61,225 nt of DNA from Bacillus sp. MYb209 (GCF_002975175.1 NZ_PCNZ01000025.1:1-61225), one strand, 5' to 3'; shown: positions 51,728 through 59,396, numbered from the stretch's first letter. Translations and numbers: made by a program. The notes: generated from the sequence alone by a model not told the origin.

Positions 51728-52291
51728 TTGGATAAATATGGATACACTAGGGTGAGTACTTTGAACCAGGATTTGGAATCTCAAATTCAAACGTTAGAAA
51801 AAGAAGGTTGTAAGAAAATTTACTCTGAAAAATTTACAGGCACAAAATTTGATCGACCAAAATTCCAGGAGCTACTTTCTGTACTAGAAAAAGGGGACTC
51901 ACTTGTTGTAACAAAATTAGATCGTTTTGCACGTTCGACTGAACATGCAATCCAAACGATTAAAATGTTATTTGATAAAGGTGTTAAAGTTCACATACTC
52001 AACATGGGAATAGTGGAAGATACGCCAACCGGTAGATTGATGTTTAACATCATGAGTGCATTTGCTGAATTTGAAAGAGATATGATTGTAGAACGAACAC
52101 AAGAAGGAAAAGCAATTGCTAAGTTGAATCCTAATTTTAAAGAGGGGCGACCGAAGAAATATAGTAAAGAGAAAATGGATTACGCTCTTAAATTATTAAA
52201 AACCGAATCTTATAGGAAAGTAGAGAAAATAACAGGAATTAGTGTAAGCACCTTGCAACGGGAAAAAAGAAATCGTTTAAAAACTGAGTGA
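51728..52291 (+). CDS. Tn3-type serine resolvase
   Basis: I take TTG 51728 (after AAAGGTG) as the start, which gives [20 protein letters not shown], the usual beginning; the frame extends 11 codons upstream. The catalytic serine is S10 in TRVST. Further motifs are [28 protein letters not shown] and a C-terminal HTH ([19 protein letters not shown]). At 187 residues it is of normal length. No Tn3 transposase accompanies it. Two inverted repeats just upstream could be its res site. Confidence 0.88.
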   Translation: MDKYGYTRVSTLNQDLESQIQTLEKEGCKKIYSEKFTGTKFDRPKFQELLSVLEKGDSLVVTKLDRFARSTEHAIQTIKMLFDKGVKVHILNMGIVEDTPTGRLMFNIMSAFAEFERDMIVERTQEGKAIAKLNPNFKEGRPKKYSKEKMDYALKLLKTESYRKVEKITGISVSTLQREKRNRLKTE

Positions 52292-52862
52292 ATAAAAAAT
52301 GGAGGGTATTTTTATGATACATTGTTAAATGAAACCATATTTTGTATGTGTATTCAAAAATCTCGATACCGTCAGGCGCATTTTAAGCCATTTAATTATA
52401 TTTTTACATACAAAGGTCTTTGAAATTGTGAATTTGAAATAAAGATGTGATGATGTAGCCCTAATTTGGTTTAAAATACAGTTTTCATAGGGGTAGCACG
52501 CACATTTTAACGTTTTTATACGCTAAAGGATTCTCAAAACTAAATAATACGATTTGAGTTGAGATTTTGATTTAAAGATGGGTTTTGAGACACTATTTAG
52601 GCTCATTTCAGCACCTTTTATCTTGAAGTGCATTTGTCTCAAATACCTACGTTTTTGAGATTAGATGATTCCCTTAGAGTAATAAAATCAACGTTTTTTC
52701 ATGTCGAATTTTGCTTAGCGTATATTTTCGTTAAAATGTTGGCTGTACGCCTTCATGAAGTTATAAAATTAGGACCGTACATATTAGACATATCTAAAAT
52801 GTACGGTCCTTTTGTTTACTAGTGGTTCACTTATCTTACCTAAAGATAAGTATGTGGTCCTT
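52292..52862. other. Intergenic region with MITE copy 2
   Basis: Holds the family-A MITE at 52490-52751 and, near 52800-52850, two weak stems (GGACCGTAC/GTACGGTCC and ACCACTAG-like) before the leftward kinase-like gene. No gene. Confidence 0.5.
52490..52751. mobile_element. Tn3-derived MITE, family A, copy 2 (262 bp)
   Basis: Left end GGGGTAGCACGCACATTTTA; right end, on the minus strand, GGCGTACAGCCAACATTTTA then ACG and AATATACGCTAAG. Inverse orientation to the copy at 9485-9735, with a closely related interior. TTCAT occurs on both sides (52484-52488 and 52752-52756), offset by one base on the left, and may be the target duplication. Confidence 0.8.
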
Positions 52863-53525
52863 TTACAATTTGAATTTCTTTTTAAGCTTCTTATATTTTC
52901 TATATGAACGTCTAACAATGTTTAACATGAAATACGGTATTTTAACAGGGAAAGGCAATTTATAAATGAAAGGCAAGTAAAATGTAAAATATGCCTTTTC
53001 TAGGTCTCTCCACTTACTATCTTCTTTTGTTTTTAAGAAATCAGATACATCGACTACATATCCCCTTCCGTTTTCCATCATCACATTTTTCCCGTGAACA
53101 TCACAAGGAGTTAATCCTTGTTCCCTTGCATACTCTAAAGCTTCATTGATATCAAGGATTACCTGCTTAGGAATTTTAATTCCCTTATGAATAGCATCGT
53201 ATAAGGTAATTTCTTTTAAACGTTTCAATACTATGAAATTTTCTCCTTTATATATAAGCTTCGAATAAGAAGGATGATTTCCGATTCTTCGGTATACTTC
53301 TGACTCTTTTTCAATTCCTTCTCCTTCTCGCGCGTAAACTTTCACTACCCAATCTTTGTATTCTTTGTGCATAAATACTGCGGCATAATTACCTGTCCCT
53401 AAACACTTCCAAAGTCTAGGAATATCTTTAACTACTACAGGCTCGAATTCATCCTCACTTCTTATGCTTACCTCTTTTAATAATTCGTCCTTTATCAATC
53501 CCACAAAACTATTTATACTCATCAT
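52863..53525 (-). CDS. Protein kinase-like protein
   Basis: The start is ATG 53525 after GGAGTGGAA. The 220-residue product has a kinase-like fold: glycine-rich loop GTGNYAAVF, ATP-binding lysine in WVVKVYAREGEG, catalytic loop PCDVHGKNVMM and metal-binding DVSDF. The C-terminus is basic (SYRKYKKLKKKF). It is smaller than Hanks-type kinases and resembles the small Bacillus kinases of the YrzF group. Targets unknown. It sits between a MITE and a serine recombinase. Confidence 0.75.
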   Translation of the reverse strand: MMSINSFVGLIKDELLKEVSIRSEDEFEPVVVKDIPRLWKCLGTGNYAAVFMHKEYKDWVVKVYAREGEGIEKESEVYRRIGNHPSYSKLIYKGENFIVLKRLKEITLYDAIHKGIKIPKQVILDINEALEYAREQGLTPCDVHGKNVMMENGRGYVVDVSDFLKTKEDSKWRDLEKAYFTFYLPFIYKLPFPVKIPYFMLNIVRRSYRKYKKLKKKFKL

Positions 53526-53545
53526 TTCCACTCCGGTTTTGCTAA

Positions 53546-53590
53546 AAGGGGGCCCACCCACATTTTGACGAATGTTGGTGCTACCTCAAT
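53546..53590. repeat. Overlapping pair of Tn3-type repeat starts
   Basis: GGGGGCCCACCCACATTTTG on the plus strand and GGTAGCACCAACATTCGTCA on the minus strand face each other over about 45 bases, as if two ends had been joined by deletion. Confidence 0.45.
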
Positions 53591-53621
53591 TACTATCTTA
53601 ACAAATTAAAATTTTGTCTCT

Positions 53622-54242
53622 CTATTCTTTCATTCTTTCCTCATACTGTTTAGCAAGCTTATAAAAAGAAGAACGTTTGATGCCATACTTTTTCATGGCT
53701 CCTACTGCTGTAATTGAACCGGATTTCCATTCCTTGTAAGCATCCGTAAATTCTTTTGTTATTTCGACAGGCGGACGTCCTAAACGTCTACCTTGTTTTC
53801 TGGCAAGAGCAATTTCTTCAGCTTGACGTTGTTTAATATCAATGCGCTCTTTTTCTGCAAAGGCTGATAATATTGTAAGAGTTGCTTTTTGAATCGCACT
53901 CTGAATGACATCATTTGTACTTTCTCCAGTGTAATTGACGTTAATATAGGGTTCCTTTATAAATTGTAAATTTACTCTATGTTTTTCATAGTGCCTAAAT
54001 TCTTCTAATGTATCGTTCATATTTCTCCCAAGTCTTGTTAAGGAATCAAATACAATAGTATCTCCCGTACGAACAAGACGTTTTAGCATTTGATAGTTCT
54101 CTCGCTCCATATTTTTTCCAGATTCTTTATCAATGAAAATATCCCGATCTTCTATCCCTAAATCCTTCATATTTTGAATTTGTCGTTCTTCGTTTTGATC
54201 TTTACTTGAAACTCGTACATATCCAAATTTTTTATGTTTCAT
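53622..54242 (-). CDS. Serine recombinase (resolvase/invertase family)
   Basis: ATG 54242 follows GAGGTGTGGCAT. The product (206 residues) has catalytic S12 in FGYVRVSSKDQ, then FDSLTRLGRN, TILSAFAEKERIDIKQRQAE and a Hin-type C-terminal HTH (GSITAVGAMKKYGIKRSSFY). It is distinct from the Tn3-type resolvase at 51728. Similar enzymes on Bacillus plasmids resolve multimers or act in transposition. It is a single gene. Confidence 0.88.
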   Translation of the reverse strand: MKHKKFGYVRVSSKDQNEERQIQNMKDLGIEDRDIFIDKESGKNMERENYQMLKRLVRTGDTIVFDSLTRLGRNMNDTLEEFRHYEKHRVNLQFIKEPYINVNYTGESTNDVIQSAIQKATLTILSAFAEKERIDIKQRQAEEIALARKQGRRLGRPPVEITKEFTDAYKEWKSGSITAVGAMKKYGIKRSSFYKLAKQYEERMKE

Positions 54243-54525
54243 ATGCCACACCTCACTGGTAATTATATCAATTATGTCTGTAAAGGAATATGAAATAAAT
54301 AGATATCTGTAAAATAAGAAATCGACATTTATAGACGTGGTTTTTTATAGTTTTCTATGTATCTGTAAAGGTATACCTTTTGATATGCATTTATGGATAA
54401 AAATAACCAAAATAAATAAGGGGATATTTTAAAAATTCCTTTTATTCCAGATATATTGACAGAATATTTAATTGCATCTATAATAATTAAATATAAAGAT
54501 ATAAAATTGTTAGTGAGGGATAAAT

Positions 54526-54756
54526 ATGTTTACAAATAAAAAAGTGATTCGAATTGGTTTAGGTTTATATATCTTTTTATCTGTAATTCAATTTACTATT
54601 GGCTATATTAAGGGGTATACAGGTAATGTATTGTTAATTTCTGGAACATGGAAAGCTGTGTTATTAGATGCTCCTGAAGGTATACTTGTTATTTTAGGTG
54701 CAATTGCTTTATATCAATGTACGAAAAAATTACCAGAAAAAACGGCATCTATGTAG
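54526..54756 (+). CDS. Small two-helix membrane protein, 76 aa
   Basis: The ATG follows AGTGAGGGATAAAT. MFTNKKVIRIGLGLYIFLSV and a second helix around ILVILGAIALYQ enclose a loop YIKGYTGNVLLISGTWKAVL. The family is unknown. The stop codon is inside the stem of a strong terminator. Confidence 0.6.
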   Translation: MFTNKKVIRIGLGLYIFLSVIQFTIGYIKGYTGNVLLISGTWKAVLLDAPEGILVILGAIALYQCTKKLPEKTASM

Positions 54757-54768
54757 ATGCCGTTTTTT
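54737..54768 (+). terminator. Intrinsic terminator overlapping the stop codon
   Basis: Stem AAAAAACGGCATCTA/TAGATGCCGTTTTTT, so strong that it may also affect release of the last codons. Confidence 0.9.
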
Positions 54769-54856
54769 CTGATTTGCTACCGGTAAGTTGTGTTATGTAA
54801 ACTTTATATTTTTGTGTTATATATAAAGAAATAGATGATTTGGAGAGATTTTATAC

Positions 54857-54919
54857 ATGAGAATAAAGAAAAGAAGAGGTTTAAAAAGAAGATGTTGTAC
54901 ACAAATAATAGATTTGTAA
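54857..54919 (+). CDS. Candidate 20-aa basic peptide with paired cysteines
   Basis: A short frame MRIKKRRGLKRRCCTQIIDL follows TTTGGAGAGATTTTATAC, so a ribosome-binding site exists about ten bases upstream. Nearly half of the residues are Lys or Arg. GTTATGTAAACT lies 65 bases upstream. There is no other evidence; it could be chance. Confidence 0.3.
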   Translation: MRIKKRRGLKRRCCTQIIDL

Positions 54920-54959
54920 AAAAAATAATAAAGTCCTTTTAAAAATAAAATAGTTATTT

Positions 54960-54998
54960 AAAAAGATGGTGTGAATTAGAATTTCACACCATCTTTTT
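54960..54998. terminator. Terminator between converging units
   Basis: Stem AAAGATGGTGTGAA/TTTCACACCATCTTT followed by T; a near copy is at 41331-41365. Confidence 0.8.
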
Positions 54999-55018
54999 AT
55001 TTGATGCACTGAGTAGCT

Positions 55019-57214
55019 TTATTTTAGCGCCTTTTTAAATTTGCGTCCAAAAGTAATTACCATACCTGCAAGGATCATCAATACGCCTACTGCTGTACTG
55101 TTATTTGAACTTGCACCCGTTTTTGGAAGCTGTTTATATATATCTTCTTTTTTATAAGAAGTACTATTGTTTGAGCTATTACTGTTACCATTATCAGGGC
55201 CATTGCCATTGTTAGTGTTGTTATTACTATTATCAGGGCTATTGCTATTGTTAGTGTTGTTATTACTATTATCAGAGCCATTGCTATTGTTAGTGTTGTT
55301 ATTACTATTATCAGAGCCGTTACCATTGTCCTTATCCTTCACAACCACTTTTTGTGTCATAGTTGCTTCATTACCGTCTGAGTCACGAACAAGGAATTTC
55401 ATTTCGTAAGTACCAGCTTTAGATGTATCTACTTCACCAAAATGGATTACTTTATCAGTAATATCGCCATCTTCTTTATCAATAGCTTTAACCCCAGACA
55501 TTGGATCAAATTTATCTCCTACATTCATAGTCACTTCAGCAGGTACAGTTAATACTGGTGCTTCACCTTTTGACTCTTCTTTCTCTTTAACCGTTACTGT
55601 TTGTTTCTCAGTTACTTTATGACCCTTAGAGTCTGTAACCGTGTAAGTTAACTCATAAGTACCAGCGTTAGAAGTATCTACTTTACCGTCTACTAGTACT
55701 TTAGAAGTAATGTCGCCATCTTCTTTATCAATAGCCGATACACCTGCCATTGGATCGAATTTATTTCCAACATTAATCGTTGCTCCAACAGGCACTGTTA
55801 ATTTCGGTTCCATATCTGGAGTTTCTCCATTTTCCTCCACAATTACAGTCTGTGTAGCTGTTGCATTAACTCCTTGGGAATCGACAACCCCGTACTCTAC
55901 AATATATTTACCTGGTTTAGACGTATCTACATTGCCTTTATGTTTGACTTTACTTGTTAAATCACCATCTTCTTTATCAACAGCTTTTACACCTTTCATT
56001 GGGTCAAACGTATCACCTATATGCAGTGTTGTTGTAAACGGTACAGTTAACACTGGCACTTCATTTTTTGTTTCTTCTTTCTCTTTAACCGTTACTGTTT
56101 GTTTCTCAGTTACTTTATGCCCTATAGAGTCTGTAACCGTGTAAGTTAACTCATAAGTACCTGCTTTAGAAGTATCTACCTTACCGTCTACTTTTACTTT
56201 AGAAGTAATGTCGCCATCTTCTGAATCAATAGCTGATACCTCTGCCATAGGATTAAATGAATCTCCTACATGAATCGTTGTTTTTACAGGCACTGTTAAT
56301 GTAGGTCCCATATTTGATGCCACTACATCTACATGTCGTACATTTATTGTACGCTCCCCTTGGGAATCGAGAACACCATATACTATAATGTATTTACCCG
56401 GTTTAGAAGTATCTACGTCTTCTGCACCTGCATAACTTACTTTACTTGTTAAATCACCATCTTCTGGATCAAAAGCTGATACTCCCTTCATTGGATCAAA
56501 CGTATCACCTTCATGTAATATAGTTGTAAACGGTACAGTTAATACTGGTGCTTCATTTTTTGTTCCTTCCTTCTCTTTAACCGTTACTGTTTTTTTCTCA
56601 GTTACTGTAAGGCCCTTAGAATTAGTAACCGTGTAAACTAACTCATAATTACCTGCTTTAGATATATCTACTTTACCGTCTATTTTTACTTTAGAAGTAA
56701 TGTCACCATCTCCTGGATCAATAGCCGACACCCCTGCCATTGGATCAAATGAATCTCCTACATGAATCGTTGCTTTATAAGGCACTGTTAATGTAGGTTT
56801 CAAATTCTCTTTAACCGTTACTGTTTTTTTCTCAGTTACTGTAAGACCCTTAGAGTCTGTAACCGTGTAAGTTAATTCATACATGCCTGGCTTAAAAGTA
56901 TCTACTTTACCGTCTACCTTTACTTTAGAAGTAATATCGCCATCTTCTGAATCAATAGCTGACACTCCCAACATTGGATCAAATGAATCTCCTACATGTT
57001 TTTCAATATCATAAATTCCAGTTAATACTGGCGCCTGGTTTTCTGGAAGTTTTTCTTTCTTGTCTGCTGCTTTTTCCTGTGTTGGCTCACTTACTTTTAA
57101 TGAATCTGTTGTTTGAGCGCTTGCGTTACTTACTCCTGCAATCATTGACGTAGCTAATGTTGCTGTTGCTACAAATCCTACTAGTTTTTTTGATTTGGCT
57201 GTTTTATTCCCCAT
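55019..57214 (-). CDS. LPXTG surface protein with seven DUF5011-type Ig-like repeats
   Basis: The product is 731 residues. A signal peptide (1 to about 33, ends SNASA) is followed by seven repeats of about 75-80 residues. They share the pattern HVGDSFDPMLGVSAIDSEDG then DITSKVKVDGKVDT and a closing TYTVTDSKG and VTVKE. That is the DUF5011 bacterial Ig-like fold with acidic calcium-binding-like DPEDGD loops. A low-complexity Asn/Ser/Gly linker with 13-residue tandem repeats (SDNSNNNTNN) leads to LPKTG (696-700), a helix and a basic tail. Sortase would anchor it to peptidoglycan. Such proteins act in adhesion. GAAGGGGCTTTCAG precedes the ATG. Confidence 0.88.
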   Translation of the reverse strand: MGNKTAKSKKLVGFVATATLATSMIAGVSNASAQTTDSLKVSEPTQEKAADKKEKLPENQAPVLTGIYDIEKHVGDSFDPMLGVSAIDSEDGDITSKVKVDGKVDTFKPGMYELTYTVTDSKGLTVTEKKTVTVKENLKPTLTVPYKATIHVGDSFDPMAGVSAIDPGDGDITSKVKIDGKVDISKAGNYELVYTVTNSKGLTVTEKKTVTVKEKEGTKNEAPVLTVPFTTILHEGDTFDPMKGVSAFDPEDGDLTSKVSYAGAEDVDTSKPGKYIIVYGVLDSQGERTINVRHVDVVASNMGPTLTVPVKTTIHVGDSFNPMAEVSAIDSEDGDITSKVKVDGKVDTSKAGTYELTYTVTDSIGHKVTEKQTVTVKEKEETKNEVPVLTVPFTTTLHIGDTFDPMKGVKAVDKEDGDLTSKVKHKGNVDTSKPGKYIVEYGVVDSQGVNATATQTVIVEENGETPDMEPKLTVPVGATINVGNKFDPMAGVSAIDKEDGDITSKVLVDGKVDTSNAGTYELTYTVTDSKGHKVTEKQTVTVKEKEESKGEAPVLTVPAEVTMNVGDKFDPMSGVKAIDKEDGDITDKVIHFGEVDTSKAGTYEMKFLVRDSDGNEATMTQKVVVKDKDNGNGSDNSNNNTNNSNGSDNSNNNTNNSNSPDNSNNNTNNGNGPDNGNSNSSNNSTSYKKEDIYKQLPKTGASSNNSTAVGVLMILAGMVITFGRKFKKALK

Positions 57215-57337
57215 CTGAAAGCCCCTTCCGTCGCTTGAACTATTAGTATATTTGCAATATTCATTACAATTTTAACATAATAAAACCAATATATGCATAA
57301 CTCGATTGGTGTATATGAAAATATTAACAAGTTTTAT

Positions 57338-57370
57338 AGGGTCTCGCCACATCGCTATCAAGCTAAGGTT
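57338..57370 (+). repeat. Family-B Tn3-type end pointing right
   Basis: AGGGTCTCGCCACATCGCTA then TCAAGCTAAGG. It faces the end at 58247-58272 across the DUF3916-like gene. Confidence 0.6.
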
Positions 57371-57484
57371 AGATTGGGAAGATTAAGAGGACCATTATGA
57401 ATGGTTCTCTTTCAAAATTAAATAACTTTATTATTCCTGAAGTATTGTACGATGAAAGAAGAAAAACGATTTTTAAATAACTTT

Positions 57485-57523
57485 AATAACCACCTATCCA
57501 GTAAATTTGATAGGTGGTTATTG
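57485..57523 (+). terminator. Hairpin, terminator-like
   Basis: Stem AATAACCACCTATC/GATAGGTGGTTATT with loop CAGTAAATTT. It precedes the gene at 57554. Confidence 0.7.
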
Positions 57524-57553
57524 TATTTCTAGGGGCAAAATTAAACAATTTTA

Positions 57554-58060
57554 TTGTCACTCAACAGATGTCGTACTTTTTTGAAGTGTATTACTGAAGA
57601 TACGAATTCTTTACCTAACTATCATGATCATTCTGACTTAGGATGTTGGCATCTTTATCTGCCATTTAATAAGTTTTTTATTGATTATATGAATACACCA
57701 AACTCAGGTAAAAAGTTCTTTATTCAAAAGGCAATTAACCGAGTTCAATATTTAATTGATATAAAAACAGAGACAGAAAAAGAGTATCGTATCTATTTTG
57801 TTATTTCTATGCCGAATTTACAAGTTTCCAACATTTTAGTTTTATTTAGTAAAAGAGGTATAGAAAGATTTTGGGAAGGTTTTTTAGGTAGAGATATGAA
57901 AGAACAATCACTTTATTCCTTACCACAAGACGATAATATCAGTGCAAAATTGGGATTATATATTCCTAAAGGATTAGACATTAGAGGATATAAAGAAGTT
58001 GTTGGTAGTTATAACTATCCTCCTGAAGAAGAGGTATGGTTTGTTGGGGAATTAAATTAA
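57554..58060 (+). CDS. DUF3916-like protein, N-terminus uncertain
   Basis: The 168-residue frame starts at a TTG with no ribosome-binding site, so the natural start may be lost. GCWHLYLPFNKFFIDYMNTP, KAINRVQYLIDIK, RIYFVISMPNLQVSNILVLF and EVVGSYNYPPEEEVWFVGEL match my recollection of DUF3916, a Bacillus family of unknown function. The gene lies between two facing family-B repeat ends, as cargo of a small cassette. Confidence 0.6.
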   Translation: MSLNRCRTFLKCITEDTNSLPNYHDHSDLGCWHLYLPFNKFFIDYMNTPNSGKKFFIQKAINRVQYLIDIKTETEKEYRIYFVISMPNLQVSNILVLFSKRGIERFWEGFLGRDMKEQSLYSLPQDDNISAKLGLYIPKGLDIRGYKEVVGSYNYPPEEEVWFVGELN

Positions 58061-58288
58061 ATAGATTTTACTAACGAGATGATGTATCTAACTCTTTCTT
58101 TTGGTTTACGGGCTCCATATTTCCTTTATTTATAATGTTTTGAATGTATACTTTTTTGTTAATTCTGAGGATATCAGAGGATTCGGCTTGAGATCAATGT
58201 TTTAGCAGAAACGAAAGTAAACTTTTAATGTTTTAAAAGTGCTTTAACTTGATGTTGATGTGACGGAACCTCAAGTATGTAGAAATTT
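58061..58288. other. Intergenic stretch with a repeat end
   Basis: Only the family-B repeat end at 58247-58272 stands out. No gene. Confidence 0.4.
58247..58272 (-). repeat. Family-B Tn3-type end pointing left
   Basis: On the minus strand GAGGTTCCGTCACATCAACA then TCAAGTT aligns without gaps to the end at 57338. Confidence 0.55.
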
Positions 58289-58323
58289 AAAAAAGTCCCT
58301 TCATAATGCTTAAAGGGACTTTG
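58289..58323 (-). terminator. Terminator of the peptide array
   Basis: On the minus strand stem AAAGTCCCTTT/AAGGGACTTTTTT, downstream of the fourth peptide gene. Confidence 0.8.
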
Positions 58324-58330
58324 CTCACAC

Positions 58331-58373
58331 AAATGATCTGCACATCAATTTATCTTTGATATACAGATCATTT
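58331..58373 (-). repeat. Hairpin downstream of the peptide array
   Basis: AAATGATCTG (58331-58340) pairs with CAGATCATTT (58364-58373). The same hairpin follows the lone peptide gene at 41742. Confidence 0.7.
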
Positions 58374-58410
58374 GTATGATAATTTTAAAAAATAAGTGCA
58401 GAGAATTATA

Positions 58411-58491
58411 TTACATGAATGCTTTTATAAGTGTTGTTACTAATGGAAGTACTCCACCTAAGAATGATAAAACTGCCATTGCGATTGTCAT
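58411..58491 (-). CDS. 26-aa leaderless amphipathic peptide, array gene 4 (divergent)
   Basis: Preceded by AGGAGGAAATACT. The product begins MTIAMAVLSFLGGVLPLV and ends TTLIKAFM. It is the most divergent of the set, with Ser for Lys at position 9 and TT for QE. It is farthest from the promoter. Confidence 0.75.
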   Translation of the reverse strand: MTIAMAVLSFLGGVLPLVTTLIKAFM

Positions 58492-58558
58492 AGTATTTCC
58501 TCCTCTTTTTTCGTATTAAGAAATGATAATTTTTATAAATAATTGCGGGATAATGAAC

Positions 58559-58639
58559 TTACATTACTGCTTTTAAAAGTTCTTGTACAAATGGAATGAT
58601 TCCACCTACAAATTTTAAAACTGCCATTGCGATTGCCAT
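58559..58639 (-). CDS. 26-aa leaderless amphipathic peptide, array gene 3
   Basis: Preceded by AGGAGGAAATACT. The product begins MAIAMAVLKFVGGIIPFV and ends QELLKAVM, identical to gene 2. A single helix with a GG and Pro hinge; hydrophobic residues lie on one face, K9, E20 and K23 on the other. Confidence 0.82.
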   Translation of the reverse strand: MAIAMAVLKFVGGIIPFVQELLKAVM

Positions 58640-58706
58640 AGTATTTCCTCCTCTTTTTTCGTATTAAGGTATGATAATTTTTATAAATAATTGCGGAATA
58701 ATGAAT

Positions 58707-58787
58707 TTACATTACTGCTTTTAAAAGTTCTTGTACAAATGGAATGATTCCACCTACAAATTTTAAAACTGCCATTGCGATTGCCAT
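58707..58787 (-). CDS. 26-aa leaderless amphipathic peptide, array gene 2
   Basis: Same peptide as gene 3 and the same flanking bases, at exactly 148 bases distance. The near identity of spacer and gene indicates recent tandem duplication. Confidence 0.82.
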   Translation of the reverse strand: MAIAMAVLKFVGGIIPFVQELLKAVM

Positions 58788-58854
58788 AGTATTTCCTCCT
58801 CTTTTTTCGTATTAAGGTATGATAATTTTTATAAATAATTGCGGAATAATGAAT

Positions 58855-58935
58855 TTACATTACTGCTTTTAAAAGTTCTTGTACAAATGGAATGATTCCA
58901 CCTACAAATTTTAAAACTGCCATTGCGATTGTCAT
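58855..58935 (-). CDS. 26-aa leaderless amphipathic peptide, array gene 1
   Basis: First gene after the promoter. The product begins MTIAMAVLKFVGGIIPFV and ends QELLKAVM; only residue 2 differs from genes 2 and 3. AGAGGAGGAAATAAT precedes the ATG. Confidence 0.82.
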   Translation of the reverse strand: MTIAMAVLKFVGGIIPFVQELLKAVM

Positions 58936-58988
58936 ATTATTTCCTCCTCTGTTGTTGATGCTAAGATGTGATTTATCTTTATGCTTTT

Positions 58989-59044
58989 ATTATAGTAAGC
59001 GCTTACATTTTTATCAATACATTCTTATATGCAATATTGCATAT
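58989..59044 (-). promoter_or_regulatory. Promoter and operators of the peptide array
   Basis: Reading leftward: -35 TTGATA (59017-59012), 17-base spacer, -10 TATAAT (58994-58989). The spacer contains the palindrome GTAAGCGCTTAC, one base off a CcpA cre box (TGTAAGCGCTTACT). Nine bases upstream of the -35 is the 18-bp perfect palindrome ATATGCAATATTGCATAT (59027-59044). Confidence 0.7.
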
Positions 59045-59146
59045 TTATACGTTTAGACAAAAATTAGACCTCTATTAGTCATTCCTTAATGGTATCATAG
59101 CGAGGTGAGAGTCTTTAAGGGTTCTCCTTAATAGGAGGAAACGGAT

Positions 59147-59281
59147 ATGGAAAGAGTGCAAGCGATTATTGACAGTAATCTGAAATTCAAGAGCTGGGTT
59201 AAACAGGTACTAGCTATAGGCGGAATGTTAGGGTTCTGCTACTTGGTATTATATGTTTTATGTTTCTTAATTGTTATGTAA
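59147..59281 (+). CDS. 44-aa single-helix membrane peptide
   Basis: The ATG follows AATAGGAGGAAACGGAT, a strong site. The product starts MERVQAIIDSNLKFKSWVKQ, followed by a long hydrophobic helix (VLAIGGMLGFCYLVLYVLCF). It diverges from the peptide array and has its own terminator at 59303, so it is a genuine small gene candidate. An immunity or type I toxin role is possible. It is too short for most gene callers. Confidence 0.7.
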   Translation: MERVQAIIDSNLKFKSWVKQVLAIGGMLGFCYLVLYVLCFLIVM

Positions 59282-59302
59282 ATATATACAACTATACTAG
59301 TG

Positions 59303-59332
59303 AAGCCTTACCTACAGAGGTAAGGCTCTTTT
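59303..59332 (+). terminator. Terminator of the 44-aa peptide gene
   Basis: Stem AGCCTTACCT/AGGTAAGGCT, loop ACAG, then TTTT. Confidence 0.85.
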
Positions 59333-59357
59333 GTTGTATCTGAGGTGAATTTTTTTG

Positions 59358-59396
59358 GAGGTACTCCAAAATATTGGGTTGATGGGCATGTGGTTC
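59358..59396 (-). repeat. Solo family-B repeat end
   Basis: On the minus strand GAACCACATGCCCATCAACC and GAGTACCTCC match the end and inner part of the MITE at 46707. Confidence 0.5.

Noticed and set aside
55160-55330. Regular short direct repeats that could be read as a CRISPR array.
   Set aside because: They are 39-base coding repeats of an Asn-rich linker, without spacers or cas genes.
55087-55409. Leu-rich and Ile/Thr-rich frames over the Asn/Ser linker of the DUF5011 protein.
   Set aside because: Low-complexity tandem repeats are open in several frames; the LPKTG frame is the one with domains.
58411-58935. Treating the 26-codon frames as chance.
   Set aside because: Four tandem copies and a distant fifth keep start, stop, ribosome-binding site and peptide sequence, which chance would not.
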